A stretch of DNA of 19,330 nucleotides from JAKEGK01 sp036507695 (GTDB lineage Bacteria; Pseudomonadota; Gammaproteobacteria; SZUA-152). Made by a program: the position numbers and the translations under genes. The stretch is taken from assembly GCA_036507695.1 (NCBI GenBank), contig DATCIR010000106.1, positions 1 to 19,330 of the forward strand, written 5' to 3'. Position 1 is the first letter of the stretch. The number at the start of each line of letters is the position of its first letter. Below, piece by piece: positions 1-6,481 of this stretch. Under the pieces are notes generated by a model. The model saw only the letters and a list, made by a program, of their open reading frames with translations. It had not been told where the DNA came from and did not search any database.

Positions 1-2
1 TC

Positions 3-1040
3 GCCAAATTCTGGGGCATCGACCCGGAGTTCTTCCCCAAGCAGCGCGGTCTGTTCATGACCGACATCCTGCCGGCCATCGAAACCGGCCAGATCAAGGG
101 CCTGTGGCTGATCGCCACCAATCCCATGACCTCGATGGCGAACACCGCGCGCATCCGCAAGACCCTGGAGAAGCTCGAATTCCTGGTAGTGCAGGATGCC
201 TATCGGGATGTCGAGACCAACGAGTATTCACATGTCTTCCTGCCGGCGGCGGTATGGGCGGAGAAGGAAGGCTGCTTCACCAACACCGAACGGCGCGTGA
301 ACCTGATCCGCAATGTGTGCAAGCCGCACGGCGACTCCAAGCCAGATCTGTGGATCTTCAACGAGGTTGCGAAGCGCTTCGAGCAGGGCCGCAAGATGCG
401 CTTTCCCGAGAATGCCGAGGGCGCGTTCAACGAGATGAAGCAACTCTCCAAGGGGCGGTTCCTCGACATCTCCGGCATGAGCTACGCCAGGATCGAGCAG
501 AGCCGTGGCCTGCAATGGCCGTGCACCGACGGCGCCGACAAGGGTTCGCCGCGCCTGTATGCCGATGGCGTGTTCCAGTATCCGAACGGCAAGGCCAAAC
601 TCATCGCGCTGCCGTTCATCGACAACAACGAGCGCCCGGACGGCGAATACCCGTTCTGGCTCAACACCGGCCGCGTGGTCGAACACTTCCACACCCGCAC
701 CCGCACCGGCAAGGTCGGCAACGGCAACAAGTTCTCGCCGACGCCGTACATGGAAATGAACCCGGATGCCGGTGCCCGGCTCGGCATCCGCCACGGCGAA
801 TATGCGCGCCTGGTGTCACGGCGCGGCGATGCGGTGGTCATGGTGCAGCTCACCCAGCGCGTGGCGCCGGACAGCGTGTTCATCCCGTTCCACTTCCATG
901 AGTGCGTCAACCGTGTCTCGCTCGGCCTGCTCGACCCGCACTCGCGCCAACCGGCCTACAAGCAGTGCGCGGTGCGCATCGAGCGCGCCGTTGACCAGGA
1001 CGCAGCGGCGAAGCAGAACGTCGCGGCAAGGTCGTATTAA
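3..1040 (+). CDS. Molybdopterin oxidoreductase catalytic subunit, C-terminal part (5' end outside window)
   Basis: The reading frame is open from base 3 and ends in TAA at 1038-1040, so the N-terminal half lies upstream of the window. The visible part contains the late catalytic region of the DMSO-reductase superfamily (LIATNPMTSMAN, then FLPAAVWAEKEGCFTNTERR) and the C-terminal molybdopterin-dinucleotide-binding domain (WLNTGRVVEHFHTRTRTGK, NPDAGARLGIRHGE, IPFHFHE). These segments resemble the NarB/NasA and SoeA branch. The next gene encodes a fused Fe-S and membrane-anchor subunit, so the enzyme is more likely a membrane-bound respiratory complex than a soluble assimilatory reductase. A SoeABC-type cytoplasmic sulfite dehydrogenase would fit the sulfur-oxidation genes elsewhere in the window. 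That substrate is inference, because the part that would show a Tat signal and the Mo ligand is not visible. G/C-rich third positions match the next gene. Confidence 0.88.
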   Translation, partial: AKFWGIDPEFFPKQRGLFMTDILPAIETGQIKGLWLIATNPMTSMANTARIRKTLEKLEFLVVQDAYRDVETNEYSHVFLPAAVWAEKEGCFTNTERRVNLIRNVCKPHGDSKPDLWIFNEVAKRFEQGRKMRFPENAEGAFNEMKQLSKGRFLDISGMSYARIEQSRGLQWPCTDGADKGSPRLYADGVFQYPNGKAKLIALPFIDNNERPDGEYPFWLNTGRVVEHFHTRTRTGKVGNGNKFSPTPYMEMNPDAGARLGIRHGEYARLVSRRGDAVVMVQLTQRVAPDSVFIPFHFHECVNRVSLGLLDPHSRQPAYKQCAVRIERAVDQDAAAKQNVAARSY

Positions 1041-1047
1041 ACAGGCA

Positions 1048-1183
1048 TGAACCGCCAAGGACGCCAAGAACGCCAAGGAGTATGGGATGAAACTGCTATG
1101 CCCGGAATGCTCAAGGTAACTGAGACATGTCTATGAGTATCTTTTTACTTGAAATCGATTTTCTTGGCGTCCTTGGCGGTTCA
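1048..1183. repeat. Perfect 23-bp inverted repeat built from 9-bp units, 90-bp spacer
   Basis: The arm at 1048-1070 is the exact reverse complement of the arm at 1161-1183. The left arm is made of a nine-base unit, CGCCAAGGA, at 1053-1061, with a one-base variant at 1062-1070 and a further copy just outside the arm at 1071-1079. The right arm carries two reversed units. The element fills the gap between the molybdoenzyme stop and the start of the Fe-S/anchor gene, and its right arm ends 10 bases before that ATG, so a hairpin could affect translation or transcript stability of the downstream subunit. It has no coding content. It is probably a dispersed REP/MITE-like intergenic element, but genome-wide copies would be needed to show this. 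Confidence 0.8.
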
Positions 1184-1193
1184 ATGATCTTTT

Positions 1194-3035
1194 ATGTTTA
1201 AACCAAGACCAAAAGAACCCGCCTATGCCTACGTGCCGGATGCCCCGCATCCGACAACGAACCGTTACGGCCAGCCGATCGAGACCGTGCCGGAAGACGA
1301 TGTGCTGCGCGGCCAGTCGCTGCGTATCAATGGCGATCCGGCCATTGCCGAGAATCCCAACCGCTACAAGCAGCACGGCTTCTTCTTCACCGCCGACAAC
1401 TGCATCGCCTGCCACGCCTGCGAGGCGGCCTGCTCGGAGAAGAACAACCTGCCGGCGCACATCGCGTTCCGCTCGGTCGGTTATGTCGAGGGCGGCTCGT
1501 GGCCGTCCTACCAGCGGCTCAACATTTCGATGGCCTGCAACCACTGCGACGACCCGGTGTGCCTCAAGGGCTGCCCGACGCGCGCCTACACCAAGTACGC
1601 CGAGTACGGCGCGGTGTTGCAGGACCCGGACATCTGCTTCGGCTGCGGTTACTGCACCTGGGTCTGTCCTTATAATGCCCCGCAGCTCGACACCCAGGCC
1701 GGACATGTGTCGAAGTGCAACATGTGCGTCGATCGCCTGGAAGTGGGCCTCAAGCCGGCGTGTGTCTCTGCCTGTCTCGCGGGCGCGCTCGACTTCGGCA
1801 TCATTGAAACCATGCCCGCGAACCGTGTGCAGGCCGAGACCCGCATCCCCGGTTTCCCGACACCCGACATCACCCATCCCAATATCCGCTTCCAGCAGGT
1901 GAAAAGCCTGCCGCGCGAGCTGACCCGCCCGGACAGCATGCCGGTTCAATATGTGAAGGCGGAGCAGGGCGCCGGCGGCCTGCATCGCCCGGCGGTGGAC
2001 GACGACGGCCGCGCGCGCGGCTGGGGCCTCAAGAAACTCAGCACCCGCGAAAATCCGCTGGTGGTGTTCACGCTCATCTCGCAGGCCGTGGTCGGTGCGT
2101 TTGCACTGTTGTTCCTGGCGCCGCTGTTCGGCGTCGAGTTGCTCACGGCGGCCAGGAATCCGATCGCTTATCCGGCGTTCCTGTTCGGCCTGATCGGCAT
2201 CGAGACCTTCGCGCTGGTGCTGTCCACGCTGCATCTCGGCCGCCCGCACCGTTTCTATCGCGCCTTCAACAATCTGCGCTGGTCGCCGGTGTCGCGCGAA
2301 GTGGCCGGCATCGCCGTGTTCTACAACCTGCTCGGCGCCTACACGCTGCTTACCGGCGTGCCGGTGCTCACCAGCTGGCTGCCGGCCGGCACGGTCGCGG
2401 CGCTCGCGCCGGCGATCGGCTGGGCCACCGTCGTGGCCGGTCTCGCGGCGCTGTGGTTCATGCACCGCATCTACCGCATCCCGGCGCGGCCGTTCTGGAA
2501 CCACTGGCAGGTGCTAACCAGCTTCTACGGCAGCATGCTGGCCCTCGGGGCGCTGGTGGTCGCGGCAGTGCAGGTGCTGGTGGCGTGGGCGAGCGGCACG
2601 GGTTTCGCCGGCGTCCCGGTTTATCTCGCGGCGCCAATGCTGGCGGGTCTGGCGCTCGAAGGCATCGGCCTCTGGTTCCACGCGCGCGATCTCAGGCGCG
2701 CGGGCGGGGAGGGCGCCGCCTCGCACTATGAACAAACGACCACCTTCGGTTACGCCTATCAGACCCGCAACGCGGTCCTCGGCTTCGCGCTCGCGACGCT
2801 CGCGGCATTGCTGGTCACCGCGCCTGTCGGCGCCGCGGGGCTTGTGGCATGGTCGTTCGCATTCGCCATCATCGTCGCTGTCGCCGTGGTCGGCCGCATG
2901 CTGTTCTACGCCTTGGTGATCCCGACCACCATGCCGGGCGCGTTCTTCTGGCGCAACCGCGGTTTCGAGGAGCACGCCCGCGCCACCGGCCTCGCCGCCA
3001 TGCCGCAGGTGGGCGTGGTGATGGATGGGCACTAG
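1194..3035 (+). CDS. Fused Fe-S electron-transfer (DmsB-like) and membrane-anchor (DmsC-like) subunit
   Basis: This 613-aa protein should pass electrons between the upstream molybdoenzyme and the quinone pool. Residues about 60-240 form a DmsB/NrfC-type ferredoxin with four cysteine groups: C70/73/76/80, C115/118/123/127, C148/151/154/158 and C175/178/190/194. All sixteen cysteines for four [4Fe-4S] clusters are present. Residues about 285-580 are strongly hydrophobic, with roughly eight membrane segments and the DmsC signature LSTLHLGRPHRFYRAFNNLR (344-363). DmsB and DmsC are usually separate proteins, so this is a natural fusion. An in-frame TGA at 1185 excludes an upstream start, and the next in-frame ATG is after the first cluster, so 1194 is the start although no strong Shine-Dalgarno is visible. 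There is no signal peptide, so the Fe-S domain probably faces the cytoplasm. It most likely forms one operon with the upstream gene. The pair could be a SoeABC-type or DMSO-reductase-type complex. Confidence 0.9.
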   Translation: MFKPRPKEPAYAYVPDAPHPTTNRYGQPIETVPEDDVLRGQSLRINGDPAIAENPNRYKQHGFFFTADNCIACHACEAACSEKNNLPAHIAFRSVGYVEGGSWPSYQRLNISMACNHCDDPVCLKGCPTRAYTKYAEYGAVLQDPDICFGCGYCTWVCPYNAPQLDTQAGHVSKCNMCVDRLEVGLKPACVSACLAGALDFGIIETMPANRVQAETRIPGFPTPDITHPNIRFQQVKSLPRELTRPDSMPVQYVKAEQGAGGLHRPAVDDDGRARGWGLKKLSTRENPLVVFTLISQAVVGAFALLFLAPLFGVELLTAARNPIAYPAFLFGLIGIETFALVLSTLHLGRPHRFYRAFNNLRWSPVSREVAGIAVFYNLLGAYTLLTGVPVLTSWLPAGTVAALAPAIGWATVVAGLAALWFMHRIYRIPARPFWNHWQVLTSFYGSMLALGALVVAAVQVLVAWASGTGFAGVPVYLAAPMLAGLALEGIGLWFHARDLRRAGGEGAASHYEQTTTFGYAYQTRNAVLGFALATLAALLVTAPVGAAGLVAWSFAFAIIVAVAVVGRMLFYALVIPTTMPGAFFWRNRGFEEHARATGLAAMPQVGVVMDGH

Positions 3036-3095
3036 CCCCGCAACTCCGCAAGATTTGTCAAATCGCCCTGTGCTAAGGTTGCCTTGGTCATTCTG

Positions 3096-3100
3096 GGAGG
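3096..3100 (+). promoter_or_regulatory. Shine-Dalgarno GGAGG fixing the AraC-family start
   Basis: GGAGG lies seven bases before ATG 3108 and supports that start over the in-frame TTG at 3084, which has no such site. Confidence 0.75.
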
Positions 3101-3107
3101 CGTGGCG

Positions 3108-3980
3108 ATGGAGCATTCCGGCAGGCGAACGGATTACACGGAGCGTTTGAGCCGGGTCATCCGCTACATCTACGATCACCTCGATGAGGAAATCGACCTC
3201 AACAAGCTCGCCGAGGTGGCGCACCTGTCGCCGTATCACTGGCACAGGGTCTACCACGCGCTGAACGGCGAAACCATCGCCGCGACCGTGAAACGCCTGC
3301 GCCTGCATCGTGCTGCGGGCTACCTGGCGCAGACCTCGATGCCGATCGAAGAGGTGGCCGGGAAATCCGGCTACGACAACCTGCAGTCGTTCACTCGCGT
3401 TTTCAAATCTGTCTATGGCCTGCCGCCGGCGCAATACCGGAAAAACGGCAGCCATGTCCAATTTCAACCGCCGCTGCGCGACAAGGAGCCTGGCATGTAC
3501 GACGTGACGATCAAGACCATTCCGGCCATGAAGGCCGTGACCATCCGCCACACCGGTCCTTATATGCAGATCGGCAAGGCGTTTGATTTGCTCTACGGCT
3601 GGCTGGCGGCGCGCCAGCGGATGGTGCCGGGAAACCGGGTATTGGGCATCTATTACGACGACCCGGCGGCGGTCGCGGAGGACCAGCTCCGTTCACGGGC
3701 GGGCGTGGTGCTGAATCAGCCGGTTGCCATCGAGCCTCCGGTGGAGGTCGCGGACATTGCCACAGGCCCCTATGCCGTGCTCCGGCACAAGGGGCCGTAC
3801 GCCGACATGCCGGCTGCCTACCAATGGTTGTATGGAACCTGGCTGGTGCAATCGGGCCGGGAAGCGGGCGATGCGCCGGTATTCGAGGAGTACCTCAACA
3901 ACCCGCGCGAAACGCCGCCCACTGAACTGCTGACCGACATTTATTTGCCGTTGCGTTTGGCCGTTGGTGGCGCGGCCTGA
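3108..3980 (+). CDS. AraC-family transcriptional regulator with GyrI-like effector domain
   Basis: This is a 290-aa regulator. Residues about 13-110 are a two-helix-turn-helix AraC domain: LNKLAEVAHLSPYHWHRVYH is the first HTH, and IEEVAGKSGYDNLQSFTRVF followed by GLPPAQYR is the second with the usual C-terminal signature. Residues about 131-285 are a GyrI/SbmC-like (Rob C-terminal type) domain with the two half-repeats marked by IRHTGPYMQIGKAFDLLYGWL and LRHKGPYADMPAAYQWLYGTWL. Such domains bind small amphipathic ligands in the Rob/BmrR group. The ATG at 3108 is preceded by GGAGG; a longer form from TTG 3084 is possible but less likely. It is the same strand as the Fe-S/anchor gene, 72 bases downstream, but there is no functional reason to tie it to the molybdoenzyme. 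The target and ligand are unknown. Confidence 0.93.
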   Translation: MEHSGRRTDYTERLSRVIRYIYDHLDEEIDLNKLAEVAHLSPYHWHRVYHALNGETIAATVKRLRLHRAAGYLAQTSMPIEEVAGKSGYDNLQSFTRVFKSVYGLPPAQYRKNGSHVQFQPPLRDKEPGMYDVTIKTIPAMKAVTIRHTGPYMQIGKAFDLLYGWLAARQRMVPGNRVLGIYYDDPAAVAEDQLRSRAGVVLNQPVAIEPPVEVADIATGPYAVLRHKGPYADMPAAYQWLYGTWLVQSGREAGDAPVFEEYLNNPRETPPTELLTDIYLPLRLAVGGAA

Positions 3981-4031
3981 CCGCACACTCCGCATTTCCA
4001 TTGGCCCGCCACGGGTCAACGATCACCCGGT

Positions 4032-4062
4032 GCCGGGCGCGTTTCCCGCAGCGGCCTTTTTT
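4032..4062 (+). terminator. Possible weak Rho-independent terminator after the AraC-family gene
   Basis: GCCG (4032-4035) pairs with CGGC (4052-4055), with a short inner helix after an asymmetric loop, and is followed by a six-T run at 4057-4062. The stem is imperfect, so this is a low-confidence call. Confidence 0.3.
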
Positions 4063-4070
4063 GCTATCAT
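4062..4070 (+). promoter_or_regulatory. Candidate extended -10 element (TGCTATCAT), possibly giving a leaderless mRNA
   Basis: TG-N-TATCAT matches an extended -10 box. The expected start of transcription, about seven bases downstream, falls on or next to the ATG at 4077, which lacks a Shine-Dalgarno sequence. No clear -35 is seen. Confidence 0.3.
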
Positions 4071-4076
4071 GCTGGC

Positions 4077-4430
4077 ATGCCCCGAGAACGACGGCGCATT
4101 CCCAAGCACGAACTCGCCCAGGCGGTCTTCAACAGCGTTTACTCCTCCCGCGAGCAACGCCGCCGCCGGCGACTCGCCGCGCTGCTGCTTACCGCCAAAC
4201 ACACTCTGCGTGGCCTGCTGTTCAGCTGGCCACTGTATCTCATGGTTTACGCCGGCTTCCGCACCGACGCGCCGGTGAACTGGTTCCTGTGGGCGCTGGG
4301 CATGCCTGGTATTAGCATCTCGATCTCCATCCTGGCACGCGGAATTCGCGAGGAATACAAGAACCGCATCACCGGCTCGCTGTTGGCGCGCGCCGATCTG
4401 TTGCGTCTGCTGCGCGGGGACGTGGCATGA
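4077..4430 (+). CDS. Small hypothetical membrane protein with two predicted helices
   Basis: This 117-aa protein is not recognised as a named family. Its N-terminus is strongly basic (PRERRRIPK, then REQRRRRR at 25-32). Two hydrophobic segments lie at about 46-61 (LLFSWPLYLMVYAGF) and 69-87 (WFLWALGMPGISISISILA), and the C-terminus is charged and probably cytoplasmic. The codon use is GC-rich and matches the left flank. Two overlapping plus-strand reading frames in the same place (3964-4278 and 4001-4315) lack membrane segments and look like shadows. The gene ends in ATGA, whose ATG opens the short repeat-bearing reading frame at 4427. Function is unknown; the gene is supported by coding-like composition and coherent topology only. 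Confidence 0.6.
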   Translation: MPRERRRIPKHELAQAVFNSVYSSREQRRRRRLAALLLTAKHTLRGLLFSWPLYLMVYAGFRTDAPVNWFLWALGMPGISISISILARGIREEYKNRITGSLLARADLLRLLRGDVA

Positions 4431-4588
4431 GCGGTGTCGAGAGCAGGCTGCCGGTTATTGGTTTCGCCGATGGGAACGAGGCGAGGGCCGCGCGCCAAGG
4501 ATGGCGCGTTTGCGGTTTCGCCGATGGGAACGAGGCGAGGGCCGCGCGCCAGGGATCGGGCGGCGAGAGGCCTATTGCGCAAACGTAA
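4427..4588 (+). CDS. Doubtful 53-aa reading frame carrying an 18-residue tandem repeat
   Basis: The ATG overlaps the stop of the preceding gene in the arrangement ATGA, a common sign of translational coupling. Most of the product is two copies of an 18-residue unit beginning GFADGNEARAARQG, which simply translates the 54-bp DNA repeat below. No domain is recognised. The DNA repeat is open in several frames on both strands, so this frame is weak evidence for a real protein. Confidence 0.2.
   Translation: MSGVESRLPVIGFADGNEARAARQGWRVCGFADGNEARAARQGSGGERPIAQT
4460..4551. repeat. 54-bp-period tandem repeat, about 1.7 copies
   Basis: A 38-bp block at 4460-4497 is repeated exactly at 4514-4551, with 16 bases between. 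Beyond the blocks the similarity fades. The period is a multiple of three and no stop codon falls inside the repeat in at least two plus-strand and two minus-strand frames. It is GC-rich like the left flank and sits just before the composition change. It resembles a dispersed GC-rich intergenic element more than a coding region. Confidence 0.85.
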
Positions 4589-4615
4589 CGCACACGTTGA
4601 GCGGCCAGTAGCCGC

Positions 4616-4840
4616 GTGATTCAAGGCGTTCACGCAGGAAGTATCTATTTGTTGCCCAGTTTGGAGGATGCAAACCGGCAATGGGAGATGAAAGCTAACT
4701 CGCGCATGATTCAAGCCTTGCACCAACCGGTTGTTGAGATTGAGAAGGTGGTGATGAAGCAGATGAAGTTAGCGCCTGAATTTGTGGGACTTAAGCAAGT
4801 TCCTGGAATCGGCGATATTCTGGGACTGACGATCGCCTAA
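4616..4840 (+). pseudogene. IS110-family transposase fragment
   Basis: The 74-residue frame contains the piece MIQALHQPVVEIEKVVMKQM followed by KLAPEFVGLKQVPGIGDILGLTI. This matches the start of the C-terminal transposase_20-type region of IS110 transposases, where the helix-hairpin-like VPGIG motif is normally followed by an M(L)xE(T)G stretch. Here the frame stops straight after GLTI. The N-terminal RuvC-like DEDD domain and the serine-containing C-terminus are absent, so this is about a fifth of a full enzyme and cannot be active. The GTG at 4616 is only the first start codon after an in-frame TGA at 4598. An IS-end-like motif begins at 4839, suggesting that a second element cut it. It marks the edge of the AT-rich segment. 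Confidence 0.75.
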
Positions 4841-4854
4841 GTCCGACAGGCTCC
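4839..4854 (-). mobile_element. IS-end-like 16-bp motif, inverted partner of 13486-13501
   Basis: Read on the minus strand this is GGAGCCTGTCGGACTT. It differs at one position from GGAGACTGTCGGACTT at 13486-13501, which leads into an IS1182-like transposase start. It lies exactly where the IS110 fragment breaks off. I read it as a solitary terminal inverted repeat left by a related element. Confidence 0.5.
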
Positions 4855-5505
4855 CAGGCTTGGGGTGAACAGCGTTAAATTCACCGAGATCCCGATGGGT
4901 GACTGGTGCGGATCTGATCCGGCACCCGCAACTGAGAAACCGGGTGCGTAAACTGAAACTTGTTGATTTATGTAAAGCTACCGCAAAGCAGCTCGAAGTT
5001 ATTTTAGCTTCTTGACCCCGGCTGGCGGAAGAATTATCTCTATTTCATGAAGGGTATTATTTCCGCCGCGTAACGGCTTTGTTCAACAATACAATCAATT
5101 ACGCGCCTACGCCGAACGCGGGTAATAATAATATTGTACACCCGCATAATCTATTGACATATCCGGCTTCGTTTTTTAAACTCCAACGTTGCTAACACAA
5201 CAACCTGAACTCAACCTTAATCCACGCTTAATTGGCAGGAAAAGGACGGAATTCGCGCCCGGTGGTATAGGTACGGGTAACGGGTACAGGTACGGCCTCA
5301 GTCGCACATATCGGCTTGATATATCCGGCTGACTAAAATCGAACCTTTACAGCTACAGCGCGAACTTACGGATTTAGGAACAACAATAACAATCAATAAC
5401 AATAATAACGGCAACGACTATTTAATTAAGAAAATTCTAATTTTTTCGTGTTGCTATTTGATGTATCCACCTCCTTTGTAACTTGGAAACATAGGGTATT
5501 GGTCT
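4855..5505. other. 650-base gap without a recognisable gene
   Basis: No convincing coding frame is present. Composition shifts from mixed to strongly AT-rich across the gap. It contains short low-complexity tracts: a GGTA/CGGGTA-rich stretch at about 5267-5296 and an AAC/AAT-rich stretch at about 5379-5417. ATATCCGGCT occurs twice (5159-5168 and 5320-5329), and GGCGGAA/TTCCGCC pair at 5024-5030 and 5061-5067. A TTGACA at 5154 lacks a well-spaced -10. The gap looks like decayed insertion debris plus the unrecognised promoter region of the peroxidase operon. Confidence 0.6.
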
Positions 5506-6480
5506 ATGGATAAAAAATTAGTCGCACTCGTCTTTATGTTTTATTTTATGTTTTATTTTTCCGGTAATGTCGTGGCCAGTTCGGCAGCAAACGAACCCAT
5601 TCGGCCCATACCATTAGAAATTGAACTGGATCAACGTAAGGTATCGCTGGGAAACGCTCTATTTCATGACAAGCGTTTGTCCCATGACAATACGATTGCT
5701 TGCGCTTCGTGCCATGACCTAAAAAAAGGCGGTACCGATCGACAACAATATTCAACGGGAATCAATTCCAGTGTGGGCGGAATCAATAGCCCAACCGTTT
5801 ACAACACCGGCTTTAATTTCCGGCAGTTCTGGAACGGCCGTGCCGAAACACTGGAGCAGCAGGCGGAAGGTCCCATTCACAACCCCATTGAAATGGGCTC
5901 CAATTGGGATGAGGTCATTAATAAACTCAATAAGGATGCGAATTATCCAGCCAAGTTCAAGGAAATTTATGGGAAAGAAGGCATCCAACCCGATAGCATC
6001 GTGGACGCCATCGCGACTTTTGAACGCTCACTCTCCACACCCAACTCCCGGTTTGATCAATACTTGCGAGGCAATGAAGACGCTATAACTGAAAATGAAA
6101 AACATGGCTATAAACTATTTAAATCCTACGGATGCATCTCCTGCCATCAAGGAGTAAACGTAGGAGGTAATATGTTTCAAAAATTCGGCGTCATGAAAGA
6201 CTACTTTAAAACCCGGGGCAACATCAACAAGGAAGACTTCGGGAGATTCAATGTTACCGGGAATGAATATGATAAGTTTACGTTCAAAGTACCCAGCTTG
6301 AGGCTTGTCTCGCTTACCCCGCCTTATTTTCATGATGGTTCCGCAAAAACCCTGCGAGACGCGGTCGATGTAATGTTTGAATATCAATTAGGACGATCCG
6401 GCTCTGATGAGGATAAAAATTCAATCATTGCTTTTTTGAAGTCCCTGGTGGGTGAAATGCCTAATAAAGGGGGCAATTAA
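5506..6480 (+). CDS. Di-haem cytochrome c peroxidase / MauG-family protein, first copy
   Basis: This is a 324-aa secreted protein of the bacterial di-haem cytochrome c peroxidase (CcpA)/MauG family, of typical length. Such enzymes reduce H2O2 in the periplasm or, as in MauG, oxidise a protein partner. A hydrophobic signal peptide spans about 5-25 (cleavage near VVASS-A). Haem-binding motifs are CASCH (66-70) and CISCH (210-214). The family FWNGRAETLEQQAEGPIHNP stretch is at 108-127, PPYFHDGSAKTLRDAV at 272-287 and the MFEYQLG stretch at 290-296, where Met290 is a candidate axial ligand. The stop codon is one base before the sensor-kinase ATG, with the kinase ribosome-binding site inside its last codons, so the two are translationally coupled. 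That arrangement suggests a sensory or signalling role rather than plain detoxification. Codons are A/T-ending, unlike the left flank. No strong Shine-Dalgarno precedes ATG 5506. Confidence 0.92.
   Translation: MDKKLVALVFMFYFMFYFSGNVVASSAANEPIRPIPLEIELDQRKVSLGNALFHDKRLSHDNTIACASCHDLKKGGTDRQQYSTGINSSVGGINSPTVYNTGFNFRQFWNGRAETLEQQAEGPIHNPIEMGSNWDEVINKLNKDANYPAKFKEIYGKEGIQPDSIVDAIATFERSLSTPNSRFDQYLRGNEDAITENEKHGYKLFKSYGCISCHQGVNVGGNMFQKFGVMKDYFKTRGNINKEDFGRFNVTGNEYDKFTFKVPSLRLVSLTPPYFHDGSAKTLRDAVDVMFEYQLGRSGSDEDKNSIIAFLKSLVGEMPNKGGN
6466..6472 (+). promoter_or_regulatory. Ribosome-binding site (AAAGGGG) inside the peroxidase gene, fixing the kinase start
   Basis: AAAGGGG lies in the last codons of the peroxidase gene, about nine bases before ATG 6482. 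It favours that start over the in-frame ATG at 6452, which would overlap the peroxidase by 29 bases. Confidence 0.65.
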
Positions 6481-6481
6481 A

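Noticed and set aside
1131..2504. 457-codon minus-strand frame opposite the Fe-S/anchor gene
   Set aside because: It is Arg/His/Gly-rich with no domain and lies opposite a gene with sixteen cluster cysteines in register. Long antisense frames are expected in GC-rich coding DNA.
2514..3551. 345-codon minus-strand frame across the anchor and AraC genes
   Set aside because: It crosses two well-supported plus-strand genes, has low-complexity composition and no motif.
4460..4551. CRISPR array
   Set aside because: There are only two copies, the 38-bp blocks are tandem with a 16-base joint that belongs to the same 54-base period, and no cas gene is near.
5024..5067. GGCGGAA/TTCCGCC inverted repeat as a terminator
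   Set aside because: The stem has seven bases with a 30-base loop and no T-run, and no intact gene ends just upstream.
5154..5180. Sigma70 promoter from TTGACA at 5154
   Set aside because: The only -10-like hexamer (TTTAAA at 5175) is 15 bases away and poor, and the start codon is more than 300 bases downstream.
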